64,000 bases of DNA from Hwangdonia seohaensis (GCF_031932625.1 NZ_JAVSCK010000002.1:682001-746000); one strand, 5' to 3'; positions 35,247 through 44,899 are shown, numbered from the stretch's first letter. Notes: a model not told the origin generated them from the sequence alone. Translations and numbers: made by a program.

Positions 35247-36404
35247 CTACTTCATATACTTCCCTTTTTTACTGCCTTCGTACATCACATATTTAACCAA
35301 ACGCGCTTCGAGTTTGGCGTTGTATAAATGTATTTTCCGCGATGGACGTAAACCCACATGTTTAAGGGCATCGAGGTTTGAGGTAATAAACCAAGCATCG
35401 GTGTCGGGGTAATTTTGTTTTAGGGTATCGCCAATGTTGGCGTAAAAAGATTCCATATCCAAGTTTAAACGCTCGCCATAGGGTGGGTTAAATACCATGT
35501 GCAGTTTTTGGTCGCCACCTTTTTGGGTTTTAAAGAAGTCTTCGTGCTTAACTTCAATAAAATCTTCCAATTGGGCGTTTTTTACGTTTTCCTTGGCCTT
35601 GGCTACGGCACTTGGTGCTTTATCGTAACCTATAATTTTATGGTGGAAATCGCGGGTTTTACCCAATAAGGACTCTTCAATTTTTTCAAACAATTCAACA
35701 TCCCAATCTTGCCAGCGCTCAAAGGCAAATTCTTTGCGCATCAGGTTTGGCGGTATGTTGCAGGCTATCATCGCCGCTTCAATAAGCATGGTGCCCGAAC
35801 CGCACATGGGATCCATAAAATCTAACTGTCCGTCCCAACCGGACAACATGATCATTCCAGCTGCCAACACCTCGTTTATGGGCGCAATATTGGTGGCGGT
35901 TTTATAGCCACGTTTGTGCAGCGAATCGCCCGAAGAATCCAACGAAATGGTGCATTGGCGCCTATCGATATGCACGTTTATTTTTAGATCGGGGAATTTT
36001 AAATCGACGTTTGGCCGCTGTCCGTCGGTATCCCTAAACTTATCGACAATCGCATCTTTAGTTTTTTGTGCGATGTAAAGCGAATGCGAAAACAAATCGG
36101 AATGTATTGTAGCATCAACCGCCAATGTGCCTGTTGGCTTAAGGTATGGCGACCAATCCATGGCGTAGATTTTATCGTATAAATCTTTTTCGCTGTTTAC
36201 GGTAAACGAATGGATGGGTTTTAAAATTTTAACGGCCGTACGTAATGCTAAATTTGCTTTGTACATAAAGCCTTTATCGCCTGAAAAAGCGACGTTCCGC
36301 ACGCCTTTTTTTACGTGTTGCGCACCGAGTTGCGTGAGTTCGTTTGCCAGTAATTCTTCAAAACCAAATAAGGTTTTGGCCACCATGTTAAAATTTTCTT
36401 CCAT
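35247..36404 (-). CDS. THUMP-domain RNA methyltransferase (RlmL-like)
   Basis: 385 residues. THUMP RNA-binding domain (about 50-160), then a Rossmann methyltransferase: DFMDPMCGSGTMLIEAA (SAM-binding motif I) and MVFNPPYGERL (catalytic NPPY for N-methylation). It corresponds to the RlmL half of E. coli RlmKL, which makes m2G in 23S rRNA; the RlmK half is absent, as expected in this phylum. The 3' end is duplicated as a relic at 35020-35079. Confidence 0.92.
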   Translation of the reverse strand: MEENFNMVAKTLFGFEELLANELTQLGAQHVKKGVRNVAFSGDKGFMYKANLALRTAVKILKPIHSFTVNSEKDLYDKIYAMDWSPYLKPTGTLAVDATIHSDLFSHSLYIAQKTKDAIVDKFRDTDGQRPNVDLKFPDLKINVHIDRRQCTISLDSSGDSLHKRGYKTATNIAPINEVLAAGMIMLSGWDGQLDFMDPMCGSGTMLIEAAMIACNIPPNLMRKEFAFERWQDWDVELFEKIEESLLGKTRDFHHKIIGYDKAPSAVAKAKENVKNAQLEDFIEVKHEDFFKTQKGGDQKLHMVFNPPYGERLNLDMESFYANIGDTLKQNYPDTDAWFITSNLDALKHVGLRPSRKIHLYNAKLEARLVKYVMYEGSKKGKYMK

Positions 36405-36535
36405 TTTTTACGTCGAATAGATTGCAAAAATAATGTAATTTTGCACAAATTAACTAGCAATTGCAGATAATGGGTTAAGGATTGATGCGGCATCCTTTTT
36501 AATGCGGACTTGTAATGATTTTGTTGCGAACTGAA

Positions 36536-36577
36536 ATTTGGCAGATTGCCACGTCTTTCGTCCTCGCAATGACGCAT
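36536..36577. repeat. Dispersed palindromic repeat (GTCATTGCGAG family)
   Basis: GCAGATTGCCACGTC...CCTCGCAATGACG. Confidence 0.65.
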
Positions 36578-36580
36578 TAA

Positions 36581-36625
36581 AAAGATATAGCGGAAAGCCT
36601 GACCGCGCCTTAGCGCGGTAACCCC
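36581..36625. repeat. Dispersed GATATAGCGGAAAGC repeat
   Basis: GATATAGCGGAAAGCC followed by hairpin ACCGCGC-CTTA-GCGCGGT. Related copies at 48221 and 62795. Confidence 0.55.
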
Positions 36626-36636
36626 ATAAAAACAAT

Positions 36637-37368
36637 ATGAACAACAATACTACAAAATGGTTTAAATCGTGGTTTGACAAGCCTTTTTACCACATTTTAT
36701 ATAAAGATAGAGACGATACCGAGGCGCGTGCTTTTATGGATACGCTTACCAATTATTTGAATATTCCCGAGCATGGTACCATTTTGGATTTGGCTTGCGG
36801 CAAAGGCCGTCATGCCCGGTATTTAAACAAAATGGGATACGATGTTACGGGTGTTGATTTGAGCGCAAACAGCATTGATTTTGCCAAAAAGTTTGAAAAC
36901 AACAGCCTCCGTTTTGAGGTGCACAACATGTGCCAACCTTACCACAAACAGTTTGACGCGGTTTTTAATTTGTTTACCAGTTTTGGGTATTTTGAAAAAG
37001 ATGAGGACAACCTGAGCACGATTAAAGCCATTAAAGCGAATTTGAACGACTTTGGCTTTGGCGTGATTGATTTTATGAACAGCGAATTTGTTATTGATAA
37101 TTTAGTGCCCGAAGAGGTGAAAACGGTTGATGGCATTACCTTTAATTTAAAGCGTTATGTGGATAAGGGTTACATTATAAAAGATATTTTGTTTACGGCC
37201 GATGGCGAAGACTATAATTTCCAAGAGCGCGTTAAAGCCTTTACTTTAGCCGATTTTGAAACCATGTTTGAAGCTGCCGATGTGCATTTATTGGATGTTT
37301 TTGGCGATTATAAATTGCATAAATTTAATGCCAAAACATCGGAACGCTTAATCATGATTTTTAAATAG
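36637..37368 (+). CDS. Class I SAM-dependent methyltransferase
   Basis: 243 residues. Motif I ILDLACGKGRHARYL (49-63), then GVDLSANSIDFAKKF (acidic end of beta 2) and FDAVFNLFTSFGYF (motif IV/V). The substrate is not apparent; small-molecule type by length and lack of an RNA- or DNA-binding domain. The start is set by the repeat ending 11 bp upstream. Confidence 0.88.
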   Translation: MNNNTTKWFKSWFDKPFYHILYKDRDDTEARAFMDTLTNYLNIPEHGTILDLACGKGRHARYLNKMGYDVTGVDLSANSIDFAKKFENNSLRFEVHNMCQPYHKQFDAVFNLFTSFGYFEKDEDNLSTIKAIKANLNDFGFGVIDFMNSEFVIDNLVPEEVKTVDGITFNLKRYVDKGYIIKDILFTADGEDYNFQERVKAFTLADFETMFEAADVHLLDVFGDYKLHKFNAKTSERLIMIFK

Positions 37369-37448
37369 GTCGATAATCGACATTTAATTAGTATCACTGT
37401 TGCGAGTAATTATTGATTGATTTTATCACATTGAATATTATTTTTTGA

Positions 37449-38123
37449 ATGAATAAATTTTTATTTCCTGTATTAGCTGTTGTTTTGGGCGTACTTATAG
37501 CCAGTTTGAGCAAGTATAAAAAAACATGGAACACCAAGCTCCTACTCTCTTTTAGTGGCGCTTTTTTATTGGCAATAACCCTTTTTGAACTGCTCCCGGA
37601 AGTTTACCACCATTTAAGCGGCAAGCTTACCGGATTGTACATTATGTGCGGAATCGTGCTGCAAATTGTTTTGGAGCTCTTCTCGAAAGGTGCCGAACAC
37701 GGGCATGTGCACATCCATAAAGACGAAACCGATTTTCCGTGGTTATTGTTTATCAGTTTATGTATTCATAGTTTTTTGGAAGGTTTTCCAATTCACGATC
37801 ACAACGATATGCTTTATGGCGTTTTGGTGCACAAAATCCCCATTGCTGCTTTAATAAGTATGTTTTTGTTTCAGTCTAATTTTAGCAAATTGCAAATCAC
37901 GGCGTTTTTAGTGGTTTTTGCGATTATGACCCCGTTGGGGACGTATATTTCGAGTACTTGGGAAGCCATTACAGATTACGCGCACATTATCAATGCCATG
38001 GTAATTGGTATATTTTTTCATATTTCAACCACTATTTTGTTTGAAAGTGGCGAAGGCCATAAGTTTAATTTATCGAAATTTATTGCCATTATTTTGGGTA
38101 TAGCTGTGGCTTATTTGATTTAA
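37449..38123 (+). CDS. ZIP-family metal transporter
   Basis: 224 residues with about eight short membrane helices. A His-rich cytosolic loop (EHGHVHIH, 83-90) precedes helix 4 with HSFLEG (107-112) and helix 5 with HKIP (128-131), the conserved ZIP metal site. Takes up zinc or another divalent metal across the inner membrane. A perfect inverted repeat begins 2 bp after the stop and may end the transcript. Confidence 0.9.
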   Translation: MNKFLFPVLAVVLGVLIASLSKYKKTWNTKLLLSFSGAFLLAITLFELLPEVYHHLSGKLTGLYIMCGIVLQIVLELFSKGAEHGHVHIHKDETDFPWLLFISLCIHSFLEGFPIHDHNDMLYGVLVHKIPIAALISMFLFQSNFSKLQITAFLVVFAIMTPLGTYISSTWEAITDYAHIINAMVIGIFFHISTTILFESGEGHKFNLSKFIAIILGIAVAYLI

Positions 38124-38125
38124 TT

Positions 38126-38206
38126 TGTCATTCCTGCGAAGGCAGGAATCTCATCAATTGAAACTAAATTATGATAAAGTGGATTCCTGCCTTCGCAGGA
38201 ATGACA
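38126..38206. repeat. Long perfect inverted repeat of dispersed family
   Basis: 25-bp arms (38126-38150 and 38182-38206) beginning TGTCATTCCTGCG; each arm also contains an inner palindrome TTCCTGCGAAGGCAGGAA. Related tails GGAATGACA occur at 20053 and 35170. Confidence 0.85.
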
Positions 38207-38255
38207 GAAAAACAGATTCCCTTCTAAAAGGGAATAGAAAAAAATAATATTTTCA

Positions 38256-38684
38256 ATGTTTTCAAAAGAAGAATCGCGATTATTACGACAAGAATTCTGG
38301 ACGAGTTTTGGAAAATCGTTTCCACGGAAATGGATTTTATACAACACCAAACTGAAAGGGGTCTCGTTTAAATTTCATTTTGACACCAAGTCCGCTTTGG
38401 TGGCTTTGGATGTTGAAGACGATTTGGAATACCGTATTAAATACTGGGAAAAACTATTGGCTTTAAAATCGATTTTGTTGGATGAATATTTGCCGGATGC
38501 TATTTTTGATGAAGAATACTATTTAGAAAACCATAAAGAAATCTCAAGAATTTATGTGCCCTTAAATCAAAAAGTATCGATTCATAATAAAAACTCGTGG
38601 CGCGATGTGATGGAATTCTTCAATGAAAAAATGACTTTGTTTGAAGCTTTTTTTGAGGAATACAAAGAGGTTATTGATCATTAA
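38256..38684 (+). CDS. DUF4268 domain protein
   Basis: 142 residues. FWTSFGKSFPRKWILYNTKLKGVSFKF and a C-terminal DVMEFFNEKMTLFEAFF identify the DUF4268 fold, which also occurs as a nuclease-like or restriction-linked domain; this stand-alone version has no evident catalytic motif. Function unknown. Lies between two dispersed inverted repeats. Confidence 0.8.
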   Translation: MFSKEESRLLRQEFWTSFGKSFPRKWILYNTKLKGVSFKFHFDTKSALVALDVEDDLEYRIKYWEKLLALKSILLDEYLPDAIFDEEYYLENHKEISRIYVPLNQKVSIHNKNSWRDVMEFFNEKMTLFEAFFEEYKEVIDH

Positions 38685-38685
38685 T

Positions 38686-38779
38686 CGTCATTGCGAACAT
38701 AGTGAAGCAATCTGTTTAAATATAGTTCTAATTTTCAATTTAAAAGATTACCACGTCGCTCCGCTCCTCGTAATGACGG
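38686..38779. repeat. Dispersed inverted repeat, two arms
   Basis: CGTCATTGCGAACATAGTG...GCAATCTG and AAGATTACCACG...CTCGTAATGACG face each other across about 35 bp. Confidence 0.7.
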
Positions 38780-38786
38780 TTACAGT

Positions 38787-39281
38787 TTAAACCCTTTTCT
38801 CCATAATAAAATCGTCCATTACAAAGCCGTTGCCAATATCGGTAACAAAGGTGCTTACTTTTATAAACCCCAATTTTTCATAAGCTTTAATGGAGTTTGT
38901 ATTGTTAATATTTACCCCAAGTCTAATGACTTTTAAATGATATGCCTTGGCTTTTTCTTCAGCTTTTAACATGGCCGCTTTTCCTATTTTTTTTCCTCTA
39001 TGGGAACGCAATACATAAATCTTGCTTAAAAACAAATGCTCCTTTTCCTTTTTAATGGCTAGATAACCAGCTGGTTTTTTATTGAAATACATGATAAAAT
39101 ATTCAAAGCCTTCATTTACAATTTGATTTTTTATGGCTTTGGCCGATTGAAACTTTTCGAGCATATAATCAATCTGCGGTTTACCAACAATGGGAATGTA
39201 GTGTTCGCGCCAAATGGTATCGGCTAAGTTTTCCAATAAAATATAATCGGATGTTTGGTTGGCTTCAGTAATGTGTATCAT
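38787..39281 (-). CDS. GNAT-family N-acetyltransferase
   Basis: 164 residues with the GNAT acetyl-CoA site in motif A (VLRSHRGKKIGKAAMLKA, about 103-120) and YEKLGFIKV in motif B. Layout fits small-molecule or protein N-acetyltransferases; the substrate is unknown. Stands alone. Confidence 0.88.
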   Translation of the reverse strand: MIHITEANQTSDYILLENLADTIWREHYIPIVGKPQIDYMLEKFQSAKAIKNQIVNEGFEYFIMYFNKKPAGYLAIKKEKEHLFLSKIYVLRSHRGKKIGKAAMLKAEEKAKAYHLKVIRLGVNINNTNSIKAYEKLGFIKVSTFVTDIGNGFVMDDFIMEKRV

Positions 39282-39397
39282 ATTACATCGTAAAAATCGT
39301 TATTCAAATAAAATAATAATTAATGAATAAAAGCAGGTTCTTGAAAAATCTAAATTGCAGTTCATCGAAAAATATAGCTATTCATCTGATTTTTAGT

Positions 39398-39405
39398 TAT
39401 ATTTG
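39398..39405 (+). promoter_or_regulatory. -7 element of the DUF1800 operon
   Basis: TATATTTG, exact consensus, 58 bp before the ATG. Confidence 0.5.
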
Positions 39406-39463
39406 ATAGCTTAGTTGCCAAATCCAGTTTCCTTTTTTATTAAGCAACGCTTTAAATTGCCTT

Positions 39464-41269
39464 ATGAAAAAACTAATACTCGCTTTATTTTTAAGCTTTC
39501 CTATTTGCATGTTTTCGCAGGAATACAGAGATTATTTGGGTGCCGGACACAGCAATGGCATTACGGTAACTTCCAGCAATCAGCAAAACAGAACAAGTTG
39601 GAACGAGACTGCCAGCGCAGAAAACACTATAAATGGTACGGGGCTGGATGCGCGTTTATTGGAAACGTCGCGGTTTTTAGCACAGGCGACTTTTGGTGCT
39701 GACTTAAACTACATAAAAACCGTTGCCGAAAACTCTTTTGAAGATTGGGTTGATACGCAATTCGATTTTAACTCGCCATCCACGGGCGAACTTACCCAAA
39801 CCATTTACGATGAGGCCCTTTCAATTTTTGTGGCCAATGGCGGTAATGAAGAGGACTATTTTGGCCCGTATTGGTTGCATTTTCAATACGCTTGGTGGCA
39901 AAGCAATATAGGTAACGAGGATTTACTTCGCCAAAAAGTTGCGCTGGCCTTAAGCGAAATTATGGTGATTTCAAGAAACTCAAGTCTTGGTGATTACGGG
40001 GTTGGTTTAGGCGATTTTTACGATGTTTTAAAAGATAATGCCTTCGGGAATTTTAGAGACCTTTTAAAAGATATGACTTTGCACCCCATGATGGGCATTT
40101 ACTTAAGCCATTATAACAACCCCAGAAGTTTCCCCGACCAAAACATACATCCAGACGAAAATTTTGCCAGGGAAGTTATGCAATTATTTTCCATTGGTTT
40201 GTACGAGCTCAACCAAGACGGAAGCTATGTTGTGGATGGCGAAGGCAACAGGGTGCCCACTTACGATAACAACGATATAAAAGAATTTGCCAAAGTATTT
40301 ACCGGTCTTGGCGCCGCAGCGGTTAACGAAAATCCTTGGGGCGTTGTACCACGATTTGGGGTGAATCAATACTTAGCGAAAAAAGATGTTCCCATGGCGA
40401 TGTACGATGAATGGCATCAACCCGGAGAAAAAAAATTATTGAATGGCTATGTTATCCCAAACGGGCAATCGGGAATGCAAGATGTGGAAGATGCAATAGA
40501 CAATCTGTTCAACCATCAAAACACCGCGCCGTTTATAGCTATACGCCTCATTCAGCAAATGGTAAAATCCAATCCATCGCCTGCTTATATATCCCGAGTT
40601 AGTGCGGCCTTTAACAATACCAAAGGCGTTAGAGGCGATATGAAAGCTGTAATAAAAGCCATTTTATTGGATGAAGAAGCCAGAAGTTGCAGTTGGATAG
40701 ACAATCCGTCAAGCGGGAAATTAATTGAACCCATGGTGCGGTATTTTAACATCACCAGACAAATTGATTTGGATAATAAAAGCGGATTAAATTGGAATGT
40801 GGGTTATAATTTTTATCAAGCCACTGGTCAATCCCCTTTAGCGGCACCGCACGTATTTAATTTTTATTTGCCGGAATATGTGCCCAATGCCAAATTTACG
40901 ACTGCAAATCTTGTTGGCCCAGAATTTGAAATCCACAATTCCGCAACAAGTATTTCTTATATAAATGAAGTTGATTTATGGACGTATCCGCAGTATTATT
41001 CCGTTTTAAACACTTGGGATTTAGATATTGAAGACACACCGTTAGATTTTGAAGCGCTTAAATATTTTGCAAAAGACAGCGAGGTTTTGGTTAGTCAATT
41101 GGATAAATTATTCACACATGGGCAATTATCCGATGAAACCAAACGCGTTATAACTGAAGCTGTTGATGGCATTACAGATTTGGGTGGCGATTTTGATTAT
41201 ACTTTTTATAGAGTAAAAATGGCCCTCTATCTTATATTGATAAGTCCAGACTATGCGATTCTTAAATAA
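39464..41269 (+). CDS. DUF1800 domain secreted protein
   Basis: 601 residues; signal peptide to about 19 (ICMFSQ). DUF1800 over most of its length: RFLAQATFGADLNYI, HFQYAWWQSN, LRQKVALALSEIMVIS, DENFAREVMQLFSIGL, EFAKVFTGLG and the HQPGEKKLLNG block. These all-helical proteins occur beside DUF1501 proteins; the biochemical function is unknown. First of a three-gene operon (gap 5 bp). Confidence 0.92.
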   Translation: MKKLILALFLSFPICMFSQEYRDYLGAGHSNGITVTSSNQQNRTSWNETASAENTINGTGLDARLLETSRFLAQATFGADLNYIKTVAENSFEDWVDTQFDFNSPSTGELTQTIYDEALSIFVANGGNEEDYFGPYWLHFQYAWWQSNIGNEDLLRQKVALALSEIMVISRNSSLGDYGVGLGDFYDVLKDNAFGNFRDLLKDMTLHPMMGIYLSHYNNPRSFPDQNIHPDENFAREVMQLFSIGLYELNQDGSYVVDGEGNRVPTYDNNDIKEFAKVFTGLGAAAVNENPWGVVPRFGVNQYLAKKDVPMAMYDEWHQPGEKKLLNGYVIPNGQSGMQDVEDAIDNLFNHQNTAPFIAIRLIQQMVKSNPSPAYISRVSAAFNNTKGVRGDMKAVIKAILLDEEARSCSWIDNPSSGKLIEPMVRYFNITRQIDLDNKSGLNWNVGYNFYQATGQSPLAAPHVFNFYLPEYVPNAKFTTANLVGPEFEIHNSATSISYINEVDLWTYPQYYSVLNTWDLDIEDTPLDFEALKYFAKDSEVLVSQLDKLFTHGQLSDETKRVITEAVDGITDLGGDFDYTFYRVKMALYLILISPDYAILK

Positions 41270-41274
41270 AACCA

Positions 41275-42693
41275 ATGAGCAAAGAAAAACATAATATATC
41301 CAGACGAAAATTCCTTGGCGATTCCTGTGCTGCACTTGGTTACACCACGCTGTTTTCATCTTTAATCAACCTTAAGGCCATGGCTGCCTCGGCTATGGAT
41401 AATTCGTCACTAATCACTAATTTGGGCGGTGATTACAAAGCTTTGGTGTGTTTAATGCTTGGTGGCGGTAACGATTCTTTTAACATGCTGATGCCAAAAG
41501 GCACTAATGAATATAACGAATATGCCACCACACGCTCCAATTTGGCCATTCCGCAAAACGATATTTTACAGATAAACCCCAATACTTCTGACGGAAGGGT
41601 TTTTGGAGTGCATCCATCAATGCCCGATATGCAACAATTATTTGAAAGCGGAAATTTGGCTTTTCTTTCAAATGTGGGCACGCTTATAGAACCTTCAACA
41701 AAAAACGATATACAAAACAATGTGGTTAAAACACCGCTTGGTTTATTTTCGCATGCCGACCAAATACAGCAATGGCAAACGGGAAGACCACACGAAAGAA
41801 CCAATATTGGTTGGGGCGGAAAAATAGCAGACTTGGTACAGTCCATGAATTCCAACCAGAATATCTCCATGAATATTTCGTTAAGGGGAAGTAACATTTT
41901 TCAGCGCGGAGACCAAATTATCCCATACGCTATTGGCAATCAAGGTAGCGTTGGCATTAATGGTTATGGTGGCACCAACCTGTTTAACAGCCTTCGTACC
42001 GAAGCTTTAAACTCGATGTTGGAAAGGGATTATCAAGATATTTTCAAGAATACCTATAAAAACACCATCAAATCTTCAAACGAAGCGAATTTGGAATTTC
42101 AATCGGCCATTGATGGCGTTTTGGATTTTAGTACGCCGCTTCCGGAATACAATAATTTGGCAAAACAATTAAGAATGGTTGCAAAAACCATTGCGTCCAG
42201 AGATACTTTAGGGTTTTCCAGACAAACATTTTTTGTGCAACTTGGTGGTTGGGATCATCACGATGAACTCCTCATAAATCAAGCTGGTAAATTGGCGCAG
42301 GTGAATGAGGCCTTAAAATATTTTAACGATTTAATGACCGAGTTAAACACGAACGATTGCGTTACAACATTTAGCGTTTCGGATTTTGCACGAACCCTAA
42401 CATCAAACGGAAATGGCACCGATCACGCTTGGGGTGGCAATGCTTTTATAATGGGTGGCGCCGTAAACGGAAAAGAGCTATACGGCGAATATCCGGTTTT
42501 GGCTTTAAATAGCGATGTCGATTTTCAAGATGGCGTGATGATTCCAACAACGGCAGCCGATTTATATATGGCAGAATTGGCACTTTGGTTTGGTGTGCCC
42601 GCATCCGAATTGAGCACCATTCTCCCGAACATTTCAAATTTTTACGACACAAATTCCGTTGTTCCGCCAATAGGTTTTATGAATATGACATGA
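41275..42693 (+). CDS. DUF1501 protein, Tat-exported
   Basis: 472 residues. Twin-arginine signal SRRKFLG (9-15) predicts export of a folded protein. The DUF1501 core has alkaline-phosphatase/sulfatase-like elements: VCLMLGGGNDSFNMLMP, GWDHHDELL and DHAWGGNAFIMGG, with Asp/His residues fit to bind metal. It is the usual partner of DUF1800. Its stop overlaps the next start (ATGA). Confidence 0.93.
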   Translation: MSKEKHNISRRKFLGDSCAALGYTTLFSSLINLKAMAASAMDNSSLITNLGGDYKALVCLMLGGGNDSFNMLMPKGTNEYNEYATTRSNLAIPQNDILQINPNTSDGRVFGVHPSMPDMQQLFESGNLAFLSNVGTLIEPSTKNDIQNNVVKTPLGLFSHADQIQQWQTGRPHERTNIGWGGKIADLVQSMNSNQNISMNISLRGSNIFQRGDQIIPYAIGNQGSVGINGYGGTNLFNSLRTEALNSMLERDYQDIFKNTYKNTIKSSNEANLEFQSAIDGVLDFSTPLPEYNNLAKQLRMVAKTIASRDTLGFSRQTFFVQLGGWDHHDELLINQAGKLAQVNEALKYFNDLMTELNTNDCVTTFSVSDFARTLTSNGNGTDHAWGGNAFIMGGAVNGKELYGEYPVLALNSDVDFQDGVMIPTTAADLYMAELALWFGVPASELSTILPNISNFYDTNSVVPPIGFMNMT

Positions 42694-43448
42694 TGAAAAA
42701 AAGCCATTTATACATATTGATTCTTTCGTTTTTGAGCACTCCATTTATTAGCGCCCAATGTTACCCAGACCGCCATAGCACCAATTGGTTTGATGGCTGG
42801 GTATCTTGCGAAAAATCTCCAAATCCCATTGCATCTTACGGCGAAACCCATTGGATTATGTACGATTTGGGATATAACTATGTGTTGAACGAAACAAAAC
42901 TTTGGAATGCCAACGAGCCCAAAAACCTGAATTACGGCATCAATGAATTTAATGTCGATTATTCTTTAGATGGTGTTACGTGGACCAACTTAGGCGCGTT
43001 CAACTTAGAGCAAGCTTCGGGCTTATCGACTTACGAAGGCTCCGAAGGACCCGATTTTAACGCCACTAAAGCTCGTTTTGTTTTAATTACGCCAACCTCA
43101 AATTTTGGTGGCGACTGCTACGGTTTTAGTGAGCTGAAAATGTCGATAACCGATCCGTTTTTAGTGGTTGAAGAAGCCGATGTTTTTAACGCGATGGCAT
43201 ATCCAAATCCGTTTATAAATAATGTGACTTTAAGAATGGTTTCCTTAGATGAAAACGCGCCGGTAAACTATGCACTATACGATATTTTAGGAAGAACCAT
43301 TATCAGCAATACTTTTAACATGACCGAAGGCAACGATACTTACGAGCTGCCGTTGCACGGGAATACACTTTCAATAGGAATCTATATTTTGAAAATCACG
43401 CAAAACGAAAAAGAGCGTTCATTTAAATTGATTAAGAAGGAATATTAG
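42690..43448 (+). CDS. T9SS-sorted secreted protein with discoidin-like domain
   Basis: 252 residues from ATG 42690 (ATGATG; 42693 is an alternative). Signal peptide to about 20 (FISAQ). The middle (about 22-150) resembles an F5/8 type C (discoidin) fold: HWIMYDLGYNYVLNETKLWN, GVTWTNLG, ARFVLIT. The C-terminal 80 residues are a type A T9SS sorting domain (AYPNPFINNVTL, LYDILGRTI, GIYILKI). Probably anchored or released at the cell surface together with the DUF1800/1501 pair. Confidence 0.9.
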   Translation: MMKKSHLYILILSFLSTPFISAQCYPDRHSTNWFDGWVSCEKSPNPIASYGETHWIMYDLGYNYVLNETKLWNANEPKNLNYGINEFNVDYSLDGVTWTNLGAFNLEQASGLSTYEGSEGPDFNATKARFVLITPTSNFGGDCYGFSELKMSITDPFLVVEEADVFNAMAYPNPFINNVTLRMVSLDENAPVNYALYDILGRTIISNTFNMTEGNDTYELPLHGNTLSIGIYILKITQNEKERSFKLIKKEY

Positions 43449-43553
43449 GTAATTGACTCTTAAGCTATCAATAAATAACTTATAAATTCCGTTCTTCATA
43501 AAAATGGACATTATAATAGATGTTTTATCTTTCTTTCATAAGAATTTCAAGCC

Positions 43554-44180
43554 TTATATCACATAAAAGAAAATCATAAAAAAATGACAAATGGCCCCAG
43601 CCAGAACATACAAATGCCAAATAACATGATTGAACGGTATCTTTTGAATGGCATAAAAAACAATGCCCACCGTATACGATAAGCCGCCGGCAAAAAGAAA
43701 CAAAATGCCATCGGTACCCATAGCTTTGGATAGATTGGTAAAGTCAAAAACGATAAGCCAGCCCATTACCAAATACAAAAGTGTGGAAAACACCTCAAAA
43801 CGCCCTGTAAAAAACAGTTTTAAAATCACCCCAAAAGCGGCAATAATCCAAACTGCCCAAAATAGTGGCCAGCCCAAACTTCCTTCAAGGGCTATTAAAC
43901 ACACCGGTGTGTAGGTTCCGGCTATTAAAATGTAAATACTTATGTGGTCTACAATCCTAAAATAATGCTTGCGTTTCTCCCCTTTTACCGCATGATAAAA
44001 GGTTGAGGCCATAAACAGCACGATAATGGAAATGCCGTAAACAATAACGCTAAACAAGCTCCAATTTGTTTTTTCGGTATTAAAAACAATAAGCAACACC
44101 AATGCCGCAATACCAAATAAAGCACCAATACCGTGCGTGATGCTGTTTAATTTTTCCTCAAAGGGGCTTTGTGTACGCAT
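43554..44180 (-). CDS. Hemolysin III / PAQR family membrane protein
   Basis: 208 residues with seven membrane helices. Conserved family residues: EEKLNSITHGIGA near the start, STFYHAV (Ser and His), FRIVDHISIYILIAGTYTPV (Asp/His) and the C-terminal HVIWHLYVLAGAICHF (paired His). They form the zinc site of PAQR-type hydrolases; the in vivo substrate is unsettled. Starts 3 bp after DUF4294. Confidence 0.92.
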   Translation of the reverse strand: MRTQSPFEEKLNSITHGIGALFGIAALVLLIVFNTEKTNWSLFSVIVYGISIIVLFMASTFYHAVKGEKRKHYFRIVDHISIYILIAGTYTPVCLIALEGSLGWPLFWAVWIIAAFGVILKLFFTGRFEVFSTLLYLVMGWLIVFDFTNLSKAMGTDGILFLFAGGLSYTVGIVFYAIQKIPFNHVIWHLYVLAGAICHFFMIFFYVI

Positions 44181-44183
44181 AAA

Positions 44184-44864
44184 TTACTGGTTGTTTGTAG
44201 TTGGTTTTAGCCATTTATTGGTCAAATCGAAAAAATCATATTTGGTGGCCGATTTTTGCCGCTCTAAACGACCGCTTTGAAAATTGCGTTGTAAAATATC
44301 TTCAATTAAATAATCTTCCTTTACGTTAAGCGGATCGAACTCCCGCTTTAAGGAAATATCGAACATACTCGCCGTGGTGTTGTACCAAAAGGCGCGCCAA
44401 CCGTTGCGCAATTCCTTAACCAAATTAAAGGCCGTTTCACCGGTTTGCCTGTGAATCAGTTTTACCAAAATCTGGCCTTCGGTACGCGTTAATTTTTTTA
44501 ATTCATCCGAAAACTCGCCCTCAATATATTTTTGAACACGCTTTGCGTATTTTCTTTTATGGCGTTTCTTTTCAATACTTGCCAATCGTTTATTCATGGA
44601 ATCCAAACGTTCGGCGGCCATTTTTGCATACGGATACACTTTTATGGTTTTCCGGCGTAAAATCAAATAGCGTATACGGTCTTCTTTACCATCAAATTTA
44701 AGCTCGTGCAACAGCATCACCTCGTCTAAGTCAATCGCCGTCCGCGGTATGGAATCGCCCTCAATAATAATGTACTTTACGGCCGTAGAATCTGGCTCGA
44801 TATCACTGATTTGAGCCATGGCCAATAACGGAAAAAGTACGCATATGTATTTTAAAAAATTCAT
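44184..44864 (-). CDS. DUF4294 secreted protein
   Basis: 226 residues from the Met at 44864, which starts a clean signal peptide (NFLKYICVLFPLLAMAQ). The ATG at 44882 lies only 10 bp from the -7 box and is unlikely. The body is the helical, basic DUF4294 (VYPYAKMAAERLDSMN, RTEGQILVKLIHRQTGETAFNLV). Conserved in Bacteroidota, function unknown. Heads an operon with the PAQR gene. Confidence 0.85.
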   Translation of the reverse strand: MNFLKYICVLFPLLAMAQISDIEPDSTAVKYIIIEGDSIPRTAIDLDEVMLLHELKFDGKEDRIRYLILRRKTIKVYPYAKMAAERLDSMNKRLASIEKKRHKRKYAKRVQKYIEGEFSDELKKLTRTEGQILVKLIHRQTGETAFNLVKELRNGWRAFWYNTTASMFDISLKREFDPLNVKEDYLIEDILQRNFQSGRLERQKSATKYDFFDLTNKWLKPTTNNQ

Positions 44865-44891
44865 CTGTAAAACATGGGACATTTATTATGC

Positions 44892-44899
44892 CAAAAATA
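44892..44899 (-). promoter_or_regulatory. -7 element of the DUF4294 operon
   Basis: The minus strand reads TATTTTTG, exact consensus, 28 bp before ATG 44864. Confidence 0.5.

Noticed and set aside
35098..38779. Dispersed palindromes as a CRISPR array
   Set aside because: Copies are far apart, in both orientations, without regular spacers or cas genes.
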